Positions 48,301-57,875 of a DNA stretch of 64,000 bases are shown one piece after another. The position numbers and the translations under genes were made by a program. A model generated the notes under the pieces. That model did not search any database, was not told where the DNA came from, and was given only the letters and a program-made list of their open reading frames with translations. Within the stretch, counting starts at the first letter, position 1. Every line of letters begins with the position of its first letter. The DNA comes from Corylus avellana (lineage: Eukaryota; Streptophyta; Magnoliopsida; Fagales; Betulaceae): NCBI RefSeq assembly GCF_901000735.1, contig NC_081547.1, positions 19,282,838 through 19,346,837 of the forward strand. Direction: 5' to 3'.

Positions 48301-48624
48301 TGAAAAAAAAAAAAAAACACATAGGTTGAGAATGTCGGTAGAGAAACAATGTAGCAAATTGCAAAAGTAAAGAACCACAAACGTAAAACATAACGTAAAT
48401 TGCAGAGAAACAATAAAAAATAATAAAGTAACATTGAGAATGAATAAAAAAAAATCGTGCATTTTGCTACAATAATTAGTTAGAAGTTTGCTAACTACTA
48501 TAGCAAACAATGAACTTTACATTTTCTGTAGCTAATCTGTTGGAGATCATCTTATAGTGATGTTAGCATCGTTGTTGTATTTGCGGGGAAAAAAACTGTG
48601 TTTATGTAAAACTTCTCTAATACG

Positions 48625-48770
48625 ATTAGTTAAGGGTGTACAAGTAGTTACGGTTGCGGTTATTGTTTCTTAACCGCAATTGCCTTATGCAGTTATTACT
48701 TAACTTTAAAGTAACCATGTTCGTCCTGTTAGGGCCGGTTAGCGGTTAAATGACGGTTATTGAAGGCCAA
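48625..48770. mobile_element. Fragment of the CGGTTA-type hAT-like repeat
   Basis: GTTACGGTTGCGGTTATTG, TTAACCGCAATTG and GGCCGGTTAGCGGTTAAATG match the subterminal motif style of 47172-47619 and 12066-12809. Ends are not sharp; the right part abuts the SINE duplication at 48782. Confidence 0.5.
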
Positions 48771-48797
48771 GCTGCATCATTAATTGTCTGTCAAGTA

Positions 48798-48919
48798 GTT
48801 TTTAAGGAGTAGCTCAATCGACTAAGGACCATGCTTCATGAAGCGGAGGTCACCAGTTCGAATTCCCCTCCCCCCTTTCCCTCCCATTGTGCGGACGTAC
48901 ATGTATAAAAACAAACGAA
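48798..48919 (+). mobile_element. Short tRNA-derived SINE, plus strand
   Basis: A 122-bp SINE between perfect 16-bp copies of AATTGTCTGTCAAGTA (48782-48797 and 48920-48935). Box A-like GAGTAGCTCAATCGACT, box B-like CAGTTCGAATTCCCC and 3' end GTGCGGACGTACATGTATAA match the SINE at 47786-47903 in opposite orientation. Confidence 0.92.
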
Positions 48920-49073
48920 AATTGTCTGTCAAGTAATGGGCATTTTGAGTATTTTTTAGTGTTTTGAGCTTTCTTTTTAAGACTAGTTTAAAATTGTTTT
49001 GGGCTTGTTAAGCTTAAAACCATCCATCTGCCAGGCTTTGTCTTTGGTCTTTGTCAAAATTTCTAGGACTAAT

Positions 49074-49760
49074 TGACATGGGTGTGTCCAGCAAGAGTCC
49101 ATTAACAATTTCCCAAGCTTCAGTCCAAATAAGTCCACAAGCCCAACAGAATGCCAAGGCCCAAATTGAAGAAATCCTGATGCAGTCTAAAGAGTTCTAG
49201 TGAGTTTAAAAACATCATAGCCGTCCATTACTTCATCATTTCGAACACATACCTAGGTCTAACTTGAAGTTCAGAATCTTATCTTTCCAACTAAAAAGGT
49301 TTCAAATCATTTGGAGTCGCGTGCCAAAAGTTATGACCGTTTGAAGTGGAGTGGTCAGCCTTCTCGTGAATATTCGTTAAGGTGGTTGTTTGTCCCATTG
49401 TCTACTGCCCCACGAATTAATGATTGTTTTTTGCCATTATTACTTGTTTAACTTCATTAGATGCTTATCCTATGCTTAGAGGGCTGTTCTAAGCATATAT
49501 AATACTTGTGTGTGCAAGTGTAGGTGAGACTTAGAGTATTGTGTTAAAAAACCAGCATTTGGTTTTTGAGAGGAGAGTTCTCCTTGTATCTCTGTATCTC
49601 TTTGGTGTGAGCCTTGGAGTGGTGAGCGTTCTAGTTCTGTATTCTTTGTTATAATCCTTTGGGTGGTGATATTCTATATCTCTTGGGTGGTGAACTTCTA
49701 TCTGTCATTTGAGTGTGAATTTGTGTACTTGTTTTCCATCTCATTTTCTGTTTGGTATCA
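49074..49760 (+). repeat. 5' LTR of the gypsy element
   Basis: 687 bp, starts TGACATGGGTGTG and ends TTTGGTATCA. Near the end it carries pyrimidine-rich TCTCTGTATCTCTTTGGTG and repeats of a GGTGGTGA/GGGTGGTGAA motif. The preceding TATATAATACTTGTGTG (near 49495) could be its TATA region. Confidence 0.93.
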
Positions 49761-49763
49761 AAT

Positions 49764-49775
49764 TGGTATCAAAGC
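49764..49775 (+). promoter_or_regulatory. Primer binding site, initiator tRNA-Met type
   Basis: TGGTATCAAAGC lies 3 bp inside the 5' LTR edge. It is one base from the canonical TGGTATCAGAGC of plant elements primed by initiator tRNA-Met. Confidence 0.85.
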
Positions 49776-49800
49776 TAAGGTTGCTCAAGTCTTGATTTCT

Positions 49801-50742
49801 ATGGCTGCTCGTGGTCGTCTTGCTCAGGCTAACCAACCCCTAGCAGCTCCAGAAAGAGACCTGCGAGATATCGAAATGGATAACTTGAGGAGACAAGTCC
49901 AACAGCTCCAAGAACGTTTACAACATTTTGAAGCCTTTGAACATGATGCCTCTCATCATGACTCGGAAGATGAAGTTTCCAGCGACAATGGAGAGAGTGT
50001 TAATCCTTTTCACCAAGCCTGTAGTCGCACCTCAAGTGACAGCACTCCACCTCATCCACGAAACCTAAGACTTCATGGTGTCCAACGCCATTACGATGTC
50101 AAGGTGGACATTCTAGAATTTGAAGGAAGAATGCAGCCCGATGAATTCATTGATTGGCTTAACACCATTGAGCGAATCTTTGATTACAAAGATGTTCCAG
50201 AACACCACAAGGTGAAGCTTGTTGCCATCAAGTTGAGAAAGCATGCTTCTATTTGGTGGGAGTAACTTAAGAAATAGCGGGAACGTGAAAGGAAAAGTCG
50301 TATTGTGATGTGGACAAAGATGAAAAAGGCTCTTAAGAAGAAGTATTTTCCAGATCATTATAGGCAAGATGCTTTTCTTAAGTTCCACAACTTTCGGCAG
50401 AACGAACTCTTTGGGGAGGAGTACACAACATAATTTGATCACTCTATGATGCGTTGCGATATTGTAGAACCGGAAGAGCAAATGGTAGCCCGTTACCTTG
50501 GAGGGTTACATTTCGAAATTGGTAATGTTGTTCAGTTACAGCCTTATTGGACTTACAATGATGTTTGTAAGCTAGCACTCAAGGTGGAGAGACAATTGAA
50601 GGAAGGGCGCAGGAGTACCTATCGACCTTTCAATCAAGGAGGAATTACCAACCGGGGGAGTAGTTCTACTGTCAAGACCACTCCATATCCCAAGAATGCA
50701 GCTGCCAAACCAACCAAGAGTGAAGCCAAAACAACCAGCTAA
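49801..50742 (+). pseudogene. gag of the gypsy element
   Basis: The capsid-type polyprotein starts at ATG 49801 (MAARGRLAQANQPLAAPERD), with a coiled-coil-like stretch (EMDNLRRQVQQLQERLQHFE) and the retrotransposon gag core (FIDWLNTIERIF, then a conserved WW near 50258). Stops at 50263-50265, 50275-50277 and near 50430 interrupt the frame. Their context fits C-to-T changes in glutamine codons. The frame then closes at 50742, and the zinc knuckle continues in another frame. Confidence 0.85.
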
Positions 50743-52015
50743 GAATGAAGCCCCAGTAGGTTCAAATCGCTCTAATACTTCTAACTCAAGTAAAAAATGC
50801 TTTAAATGTCATGGTTTTGGACATATTGCTTCTGATTGTCCAAATCGCAAGATAATCTCACTTGTTGAGGAAGACTTGGAAGATGATGAGGATGAACCAG
50901 TTGATGAAGAGTCTGAGGAAGACTTGACATATGCGGATCAAGGGGAGTCTCTTGTAATTCGCAGGATCTTGAAATCCACTTACGCAGAAGAAGATTGGCT
51001 TCGGAACAACATTTTCCACACCAAGTGCACCTCCAGTGGCAAGGTGTGTAATGTCATCATTGATGGGGGAAGTTGTGAGAATGTGGTGTCTACAACCATG
51101 GTGGAGAAACTCAACCTTAAAAAAGAACCTCATTCCCATCCTTATAAGCTTCAATGGCTTAAAAAGGGCAATGATATCCAGGTAATAAAGAAAAGTTTAG
51201 TTCGATTCTCTATTGGGAAGAATTACAAAGATGAAGTTTTGTGTGATGTTGTTCCTATGGATGCATGTCATATATTGCTTGGTAGACCATGGCAGCTTGA
51301 TAGAAGAACTTTTCATGATGGTTTAAAAAACACTTATTCTTTTGAAAAAGATGGGACCAAAATTGCCTTAGCTCCGTTAAGAATGTTGACTACATCGAAA
51401 CGTTCTAAAGGGGAGGGTAATAATCTACTTTCTATATGTGAAGTTGAGAGAGCTTTAACAGAATGTGGAGAAGGGTATGCTCTAGTGGTAGTTGAAAAGA
51501 AAGACACAATTGAACCTCTTATCTTACAACCAGTTCTTGAGAAATTTCCTGATGTTATTTCGGAAGAGCTTCCACCGGGTCTTCCATCCATGAGAGACAT
51601 ACAACACCACATTGACCTTGTTCCAGGTTCCGTTCTACCTAACAAGGCAGCCTATCGAATGAATCCAAGAGAGCATGAAGAGTTGCAGAGACAAGTTGAT
51701 GAATTGATCACCAAAGGCCTTGTGAGAGAAAGCATGAGTCCTTGTGCTGTTCCAGTACTTCTAGTACCAAAGAAGGATGGTTCTTGGCGTATGTGCATTG
51801 ACAGTAGGGCGGTGAACAAGATCACCATCAGGTATTGCTTTCCCATTTCGCGGCTAGATGATTTCCTTGATAAGCTTCATGGAGCCACAATCTTCTCCAA
51901 CTTGGATCTTCGTAGCGGATACCATCAAATTCGCATGAGAGATGGTGATGAATGGAAGACAGCTTTTAAAACTAGAGATGGTCTTTATGAATGGATGGCC
52001 ATTTGGACTCTCTAA
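50743..52015 (+). pseudogene. Zinc knuckle, protease and first half of RT
   Basis: In one open frame: zinc knuckle KCFKCHGFGHIASDC (C-x2-C-x4-H-x4-C, near 50796), an acidic linker (EEDLEDDEDEPVDEESEEDL), an aspartic protease site written IIDGGS (near 51057) in place of the usual D-S/T-G, and then reverse transcriptase from GSWRMCIDSRAVN through SNLDLRSGYHQIRM. The frame is lost near 52000 by a small deletion just before the conserved PFGLSNAP. Confidence 0.9.
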
Positions 52016-52682
52016 TGCTCCTAGTACATTTATGCGTCTCATGAATCATGTTTTTAAACCTTTTATGGGAAAATTTGTTTTTGTTTACTTTGATGATATC
52101 TTAGTTTACAACAAATCTCTAGAACAGCCTTTGGAGCACCTTCAACAAGTCTTTCAAACTCTACGAGAGCAGAAGTTGTATGTCAACTTGAAGAAGTGTC
52201 GTTTCTTCACAAATAGCCTAGTGTTCCTAGGCTATGTTGCTTCTAAGCAAGGAATCATGATGGATCCCAGCAAAATTGAGCCAATCACCAGCTGGCCTAT
52301 TCCTAAGTCCCTTCATGACATCAGAAGCTTTCATGGACTTTCATCATTCTAACGGTGTTTCATCAAAGGCTTCAGCACCATTATTGCTCTCATCACAGAA
52401 TGTCTTAAGGGAGGAATGTTTAAGTGGATGGAAAAAGCCCAAAAGAGCTTTGAACTTCTCAAGCAGAAAGTAATGGAGGCACCAATCCTTGTGCTTCCAG
52501 ATTTCTCCAAAGTGTTTGAAATTGATTGCAATGCTTCTAATCTGGGAATTTGTGGTGTTCTCAGCCAAGAAGGCAAACCAATTGCCTTTTTCAGTGAAAA
52601 GCTCAATGATTCCCGAAAGAAGTATTCCACCTATGACAAAGAATTATATGCTCTTGTTCGTGCCTTGGAGCATTGGAGTCAT
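52003..52682 (+). pseudogene. Second half of RT and start of RNase H
   Basis: The new frame resumes with [20 protein letters not shown] and holds the catalytic box YFDDILVY (near 52087). A stop lies at 52350-52352. RNase H follows ([20 protein letters not shown]), with [19 protein letters not shown] directly before the nested insertion at 52683. Confidence 0.9.
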
Positions 52683-54026
52683 TGTTGTGCAAATTTATTT
52701 AACTCGCAAGTGCACGAATCAATTGTAGTTTAATGGATTGCAAGTGCGAGGTCGATCCCACAGAGAATTGTATTTTTGAAAGAACAATTTATATCTAAAC
52801 TAATTAAATCCTAATCTAGTTCCAAAAGGGTTTTGACTTTTGAGTTTGAAAATTAAAGGATAAACATAAACTAAATAAAATAAGTAAATCTAAGGATAAA
52901 GGTACTAAGGTTTGAGAATTCACACTCACCAAATCATAACAACATACTTTATGTTCATCAATATTAATCCGAAGTTCTCACAAATTAAATCATAGATATG
53001 TTTTACTATGCTTCAAAGAATTAATCAAAACCATCCCATGTATCCATTCATTGACCAAATCACAAAAGGAATCCAAATTCAATTGAAACACCAGATGTAT
53101 CCGTAGAACAAATCACAAGGGATATCCAATTTTTTATGAGTTAAAAGCCAAGCAATCAATCATATGAAATTATCTCAAATCATCACATGTATCCTTGAAT
53201 CACAAGAGATATCCAATAATTACTCCACACAATTGATTAGAAGTAAAACAATTGAAATATAAAACCCAATAAAATCAGAATAATAAAAACTTACATAAAA
53301 GTGATGTTGTTCTTCATCGGTGAGGCTTCATCCCCAACCTTAGTTGGGAATTTAGCTCCACATAAAAATAAAATCTAAACCTAAACCTAAACCTAAACCT
53401 AAAGAAAAACTAAACAAAAGAATTTTGCTCTCTGGGATTGTGTATATTTTCTTGAATGCAAAGAAGTCTATTTATAGGCTTAGGGAAATCCTAGAAGCCC
53501 AAGTAAACCTAGATAATTCGGAAGTCTGTCTCCCAGTCAAAATAGAAGTCTGAAATCGGACTAGGATTCGTCCAAATTTGTGTCTCTTAATTGCGGGGCG
53601 ATTTTGACATAGAAACCGTCCGAATTACGAAAATTCTATTTCACAACAAATTGTAGTATTTTGAGCTAGCTTTCTAATACGTTTGAATCACTTCAATCCA
53701 ATATTTGACCGGAGAGTTATGGTCAAAATACTAAGACGTGTGCAGAATCTGAATTTGAATCCGATCCGAAATCTTATCCAATCTGAACTTTAATCTGATT
53801 TAACATTTTCTTGGATTTGGTTAGACTTAACCACATCATCTAGGTCTTCTCAAAGTATGCTTTCTTCCAAACTTCGCATTTTTCCCTTTAAAGCTGTAGT
53901 TTTTCTTCAATAACCTACAAAATACTAAAAACACAAAACTAACACAAAATATTAAATAACGACACAGCTAAAGGATTAACTAATGTAAATAAAGGGGTCC
54001 AAATATGCAATATTTGACACTTATCA
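52683..54026 (-). mobile_element. Nested solo LTR or LTR-only element
   Basis: 1344 bp from TGTTGTGC to TTATCA, bounded by perfect GTCAT duplications (52678-52682 and 54027-54031) that split the RNase H codons of the host element. On the minus strand it starts TGATAAGTGTCAAATATTGC and ends TTTGCACAACA. These ends are familiar from a large plant gypsy LTR group (the Athila-like group is my guess), so the minus strand is taken as sense. No coding sequence, primer site or second LTR. It contains a short CTAAAC hexamer repeat at about 53372-53400. Confidence 0.87.
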
Positions 54027-54330
54027 GTCATTATCTACTCTCCGAAGAATTTATACTTCATTCTAACCATGAAGCTTTGAAGTACTTGAATAGCTAGCAG
54101 AAGCTCAACACACGACATGCAAAATGGAGTGAGTTTTTGCAATCTTTTTCATTCTCAATCAAGCACAAGGCAGGTAAACTCAATCAAGTTGCTGATGCTT
54201 GAAGTTGAAGACACTCTTTACTTAATACCATGCAAGTGCAGGTTGTGGGTTTTGAAGTTGTCAAACAACTTTACAAAGATGATCCTGATTTTGGCTAGGC
54301 TTGGAAGGAATGTTCTAATGGTCCTAACAA
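54027..54330 (+). pseudogene. End of RNase H and linker, broken
   Basis: Coding resumes after the insert (HYLLSEEFILHSNHEALKYL), then has an in-frame TAG near 54094, and continues to [12 protein letters not shown]. Several stops follow before the integrase. Confidence 0.8.
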
Positions 54331-54387
54331 CCATTTCTTGCTACAAGATGGTTTTCTTTTCAAAAACAACCATTTATACATTCCCCA

Positions 54388-55160
54388 ATGTTCATTAAGA
54401 GAGGAGGTCTTACCGGTCATTTTTGCAGAGACAAAACTTTAGCTCTTGTACTAAAGAATTTCATTTGGCCCAAGATGGTACGAGATGTTGTGCGGCATGT
54501 GAAGCAATGTGAAAGTTGCCAACTCGCAAAGAGTTGCAAACAGAACACCGGACTATATATCCAATTGCCTATTCCAAATGCTGCCCTATGGGATGATATT
54601 AGTCTTGACTTTGTTGTGGGTTTACCCAGAACCCAAAGGAACAAAGATTCCATTATGGTGGTGGTTGATCGATTCTTAAAGATGGCCCATTTTGTCCTTT
54701 GCAACAAAACTCTTGATGCATCTCATGTTGCTGATTTGTATTTCAGGGAGATAGTCAAGCTTCATGGTATTCCCAAAACGATCACTTCTGATCATGATTC
54801 CAAGTTTGTTGGTCATTTTTGACGTACACTTTGGTGAATGCTTGGAACTATCCTCCTGTTTAGCTCTGCATACCATCCCCAACAGATGGTCAAACTGAAG
54901 TTGTTAATCGAAGTTTGGGAAACCTCTTGAGGAGTTTTGTGGGAAAGAACATCCGTGATTGGGATCTCCTCCTTGCCCAAGCTAAATTTGCCTATAATAG
55001 GTCTACTAGTCAAACCACTAGTTGTAGTCCTTTTGAAGCTGTCTATGGCCTAAAAGCCATTAGTCCTCTTGATTTGGATCAAATTCCTACAACCATTCAA
55101 TTTAGTGGCAATGTTGATGAACGAGCCAAGGGAATCAAGAAGTTGCATGAGCAGATTTGA
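54388..55160 (+). pseudogene. Integrase of the gypsy element
   Basis: The zinc-binding part is incomplete (GHFCRDKTLALVL, then CESC). The catalytic core shows D in SLDFVVGLPRTQ (near 54605), D in TITSDHDSKFVGHF (near 54790), and E in PTDGQTEVVNRSLGNL (frame change near 54825-54880). The C-terminal part runs KNIRDWDLLLAQAKFAYNRS, then SCSPFEAVYG. Confidence 0.9.
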
Positions 55161-55468
55161 GGTCATATTGAGAAGCAAAATGAGAAGTATCGAACACAGG
55201 CCAATAAGCATAGAAAGCCAATGGTTTTCAAAGAAGGAGATTTGGAATGGATTCATCTTCAAAAAGAACGTTTTCCAGCAAAACGGCGATCTAAGCTCCT
55301 ACCATGAGCAGATGGTCCTTTCAAAGTGCTCCAACGCATTGGAGAAAATGCTTACAAGATTGATCTCCCTGGAGAGTATGGTGTATTTGCCATTTTTAAT
55401 GTATATGACTTAGCACCATATGAAGAAATCAAAGAGACCACGGACTTGAGGGCAAGTCCTCATCAACT
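55161..55468 (+). pseudogene. Integrase C-terminal tail
   Basis: Reads in changing frames, ending RIGENAYKIDLPGEYGVFAI then FNVYDLAPYEE. This GPFKVL...NVYDL region follows the core in many plant gypsy elements. No chromodomain is recognisable after it. Confidence 0.75.
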
Positions 55469-55475
55469 GGGGGAG
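55469..55475 (+). promoter_or_regulatory. Polypurine tract
   Basis: GGGGGAG lies 2 bp before the 3' LTR start at 55478. This is the expected place for plus-strand priming. Confidence 0.8.
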
Positions 55476-55477
55476 TA

Positions 55478-56160
55478 TGACACGGGTGTGTCTAGCAAGA
55501 GTCCATTAACAATTTCCCAAGCTTTAGTCCAAATAAGTCCACAAGCCTAACAGAATGCCAAGGCCTAAATTGAAGAAATCCTGATGCAGTCTAGAGAGTT
55601 CTACTGAGTTCAAAAACATCATACCCATGCATTACTTCATCATTTTGAACACATGCTTAGGTCTAACTTGAAGTTCAGAATCTTATCTTCAGATCATTTG
55701 GAGTTGCGTGCCAAAAGTTATGACCGTTTAAAGTGGAGTGGTCAGCCTTCTCGGGAATATGCATTAAGGTGGCTGTTTGTCCCCTTGTCTGCTGCCCCAT
55801 AAATTAATGATTGTTTTCTGCCATTATTACTTGTTTAACTTCATTAGATGCTTATCCTATGCTTAGAGGGCTGTTCTTAGCTTATATAATACTTGTGTGT
55901 GCAAGTGTAGGTGAGACTAGAGTATTGTGTTAAAAAACCAGCCTTTGGCTTTTGAGAAGAGAGTTCTCCTTGTATGTCTGTATCTCTTTGGTGTGAGCCT
56001 TAGAGTGGTGAGTGTTCTAGCTCTGTATCCCTTGTTATAATCCTCTAGGTGGTGATATTCTATATCCCTTTGGTGTTATCTCTTGAGTGGTGAACTTCTA
56101 TTTATCATTTGAGTGTGAATTTGTGTACTTGTTTTCCATCTCCTTTTCTGTCCGGTATCA
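55478..56160 (+). repeat. 3' LTR of the gypsy element
   Basis: 683 bp, starts TGACACGGGTGTG and ends TCCGGTATCA. Compared with the 5' LTR it lacks about 17 bp near 55690 and has an extra short stretch near 56070, plus numerous substitutions. Confidence 0.93.
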
Positions 56161-56165
56161 CTAAT

Positions 56166-56450
56166 TTTGGTTGATTTACTTGTATGGTCTTTGGACCTGG
56201 AACTCGAATTGAAGTTGGAGGTTCTTTGCTAAAAACGTCGAAAGATGATAGATTGGTTGCCAGTGCAGCATGTATTATAAATGTACAAATTGTTTGTAAT
56301 GCCTCAATGAGGACTACTTTAGCTTTACTTGTATTTATAATGAATTTTACAGGATTAGAGCATAACTTCCGAGGGGTTTTATGCCCTCCAATGGAAGAGA
56401 GACACGTTAGCTGGAGCACAAACATTACACATAAATTATCTAAGATGTAA
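56166..56450 (+). other. Open stretch of unknown origin after the gypsy element
   Basis: An 88-codon open frame at 56184 (GPGTRIEVGGSLLKTSKDDR, later VFIMNFTGLEHNF) has fairly protein-like composition but matches nothing I recognise. It may be part of the sequence into which the gypsy element inserted. Confidence 0.25.
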
Positions 56451-56645
56451 ACATTAGATTATTAGCTTCAAGATCCACAGAATCTCATGGCTGGGTCTAC
56501 GGTGTGAGAGAAGGAGAGGGGAGAGACTGTTGACCCAGGCAGGCTCACAGCGGCGGGTCTTAGGGCCGCGACCCAGTGTGGGTATAGTAGACCCCCGGCA
56601 AGATCCCGGCTTTGCGACTTGCGTGGGTCTGCAATGCCTGGCGTG

Positions 56646-56938
56646 CAAATCAATCAACAGAAACTTGTTCAAATGCTGGGTAATATTCAAGCAATGGTTC
56701 TTGTTGGTTGGCACCTTTGCAAGTTATATGAGAATGGTAAAATGACTACAGGTCAAGTTAGCTTGGGAAAAGTACAATTAAAAATAATTAAATTTGTGAT
56801 ACATTCCGTCAGTTCCTTGTACCGACACTTTTTATAATTCTTTAGTCATGGATCACCTTGAAGGCAAGAGAAACTGCTGCTATTGGGCGGGAGTTACTCG
56901 GTGGCAATAGAATTTGGGCTGATTTTTCAGTTACCAAG
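56646..56938 (+). pseudogene. Acyl-CoA oxidase 4 (ACX4) gene fragment, two exons
   Basis: Exon A (about 56646-56771) reads [20 protein letters not shown], then [14 protein letters not shown]. Exon B (56846-56938, 93 bp) reads [20 protein letters not shown] and ends before a GT. They match adjacent parts of the C-terminal domain of plant peroxisomal short-chain acyl-CoA oxidase (ACX4, acyl-CoA dehydrogenase fold). Between them is a 74-bp GT-AG intron, so the fragment is genomic rather than a processed copy. No other exons are present on either side. Two changes hit a normally glycine-rich conserved stretch (GGNRIW). Not functional alone. Confidence 0.85.
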
Positions 56939-56977
56939 GTATCCATGATTTTACATTCCGTCAGTTCCTTGTACCGA
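56801..56977 (+). repeat. 25-bp direct repeat flanking ACX4 exon B
   Basis: A 25-bp sequence beginning ACATTCCGTCAGTTCC occurs at 56801-56825 (in the intron) and identically at 56953-56977 (15 bp after exon B). The repeats enclose exon B. Confidence 0.85.
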
Positions 56978-57290
56978 GCCACCCCCTTTGGCCACCCCCC
57001 AATGGCCAAAGGGGGTGGCTCAAATGGCCAAGGGGGTGGCTCGGCCATCCCCAATTTTTTCATTTTTTTTTTAAAAAAAATACATTTTTTTAATTTTAAA
57101 AAAATTAAATAGGTGCCACGTGTCAACATCTGATTGATCTACGTGTCAGTCCTAACGGTCAACTAACGGATTTACTAACTTGGTCCTTTATCAAAACCCT
57201 AAGGGGGTCTTGTGATAAAAATGAAATTTCAGGAGGGTAAAAATAAAGTTTCCAAACCTCAGGGGTATTAAGTATTTAACCATTTCTTTT
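56978..57290. mobile_element. One-armed MULE-like TIR sequence
   Basis: It starts with CCACCCCC/GGGGGTGG hairpin motifs as in the cores of the elements at 16094 and 44883. It then runs into arm-like sequence (GGTCAACTAACGGATTTACT, GGTCCTTTATCAAAACCCT, TTTCCAAACCTCAGGGG). The matching left arm is not seen nearby. A similar arm lies at 63797-64000. Confidence 0.55.
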
Positions 57291-57708
57291 ATTTCTATTC
57301 TTTTAACTTTTTATTTTTTATTTTTTATTTATTTTTATTTTTTTTAATGTGATTCTTGATTTGCAATAATTCTTGAAATAGTTTCTTTGTGAATTCTCGA
57401 ATTGTGTCTGTTGGTATGTTTTTTTGGTTCCGGCGGAAAATGGTTCTCCTCCACCGGTAATTTCTCTCTCTCCGGCCTATACCCCCGCTTCTTTTCTAGT
57501 TGGTTGTTATCCGGTGTTTTGGTTTTTTTTCCTCTTAAAATGTATTAGGTGAGGTATCAGCATTTTAAGCTTCCGTAAGGTGCCCTGTACCACTGGAACG
57601 GTAGGGTAGGGGGACTACCTGGGTAGGGGAACTACCTGTTAAGGCATGGCAGGCAATCCGAGAGAATGTTATAATTGGCTCCAACCATTTTGTTTTTGGC
57701 CCTAATTA
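57291..57708. other. Intergenic DNA, no gene seen
   Basis: Contains a short imperfect repeat (GGTAGGGGGACTACCTGGGT and GGTAGGGGAACTACCTG, 57601-57640). No other feature is supported. Confidence 0.4.
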
Positions 57709-57717
57709 CTAATTATA

Positions 57718-57866
57718 GGGTAATGATATAGAGCACGCCCGGCGTGCATCATGCTGGTCATAAATCTATTTTTTTTAAAAAAATGAAAATAATAAAATAA
57801 TAATAATAATAAAAATTTATGCTTGGCGTGCATCAACAGCGCTAGGCATGCTCTATATCATTACCC
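57718..57866. mobile_element. 149-bp MITE with 9-bp duplication
   Basis: Terminal inverted repeats start GGGTAATGATATAGAGCA and end TGCTCTATATCATTACCC. They are flanked by perfect copies of CTAATTATA (57709-57717 and 57867-57875). The 9-bp duplication suggests a Mutator-type MITE. Confidence 0.92.
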
Positions 57867-57875
57867 CTAATTATA

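Larger units (their letters stand above)
49074..56160 (+). mobile_element. Ty3/gypsy LTR retrotransposon with nested insertion
   Basis: A complete but dead element. LTRs are 49074-49760 and 55478-56160. The target duplication is CTAAT (49069-49073 and 56161-56165), perfect. A tRNA-Met type primer site follows the 5' LTR, and a purine tract precedes the 3' LTR. Internal order is gag with zinc knuckle, protease, reverse transcriptase, RNase H, integrase, the Ty3/gypsy order. Stops and frameshifts occur in every domain. A 1344-bp LTR-like insertion (52683-54026) splits RNase H. By eye the first 380 bp of the two LTRs differ at about 25 positions plus a 17-bp deletion, so it is an old insertion. 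Confidence 0.95.

Noticed and set aside
53365..53402. Telomere-like CTAAAC repeats
   Set aside because: The unit is a hexamer, only about five copies, and lies inside a mobile LTR; plant telomeres use a heptamer. Treated as a microsatellite.
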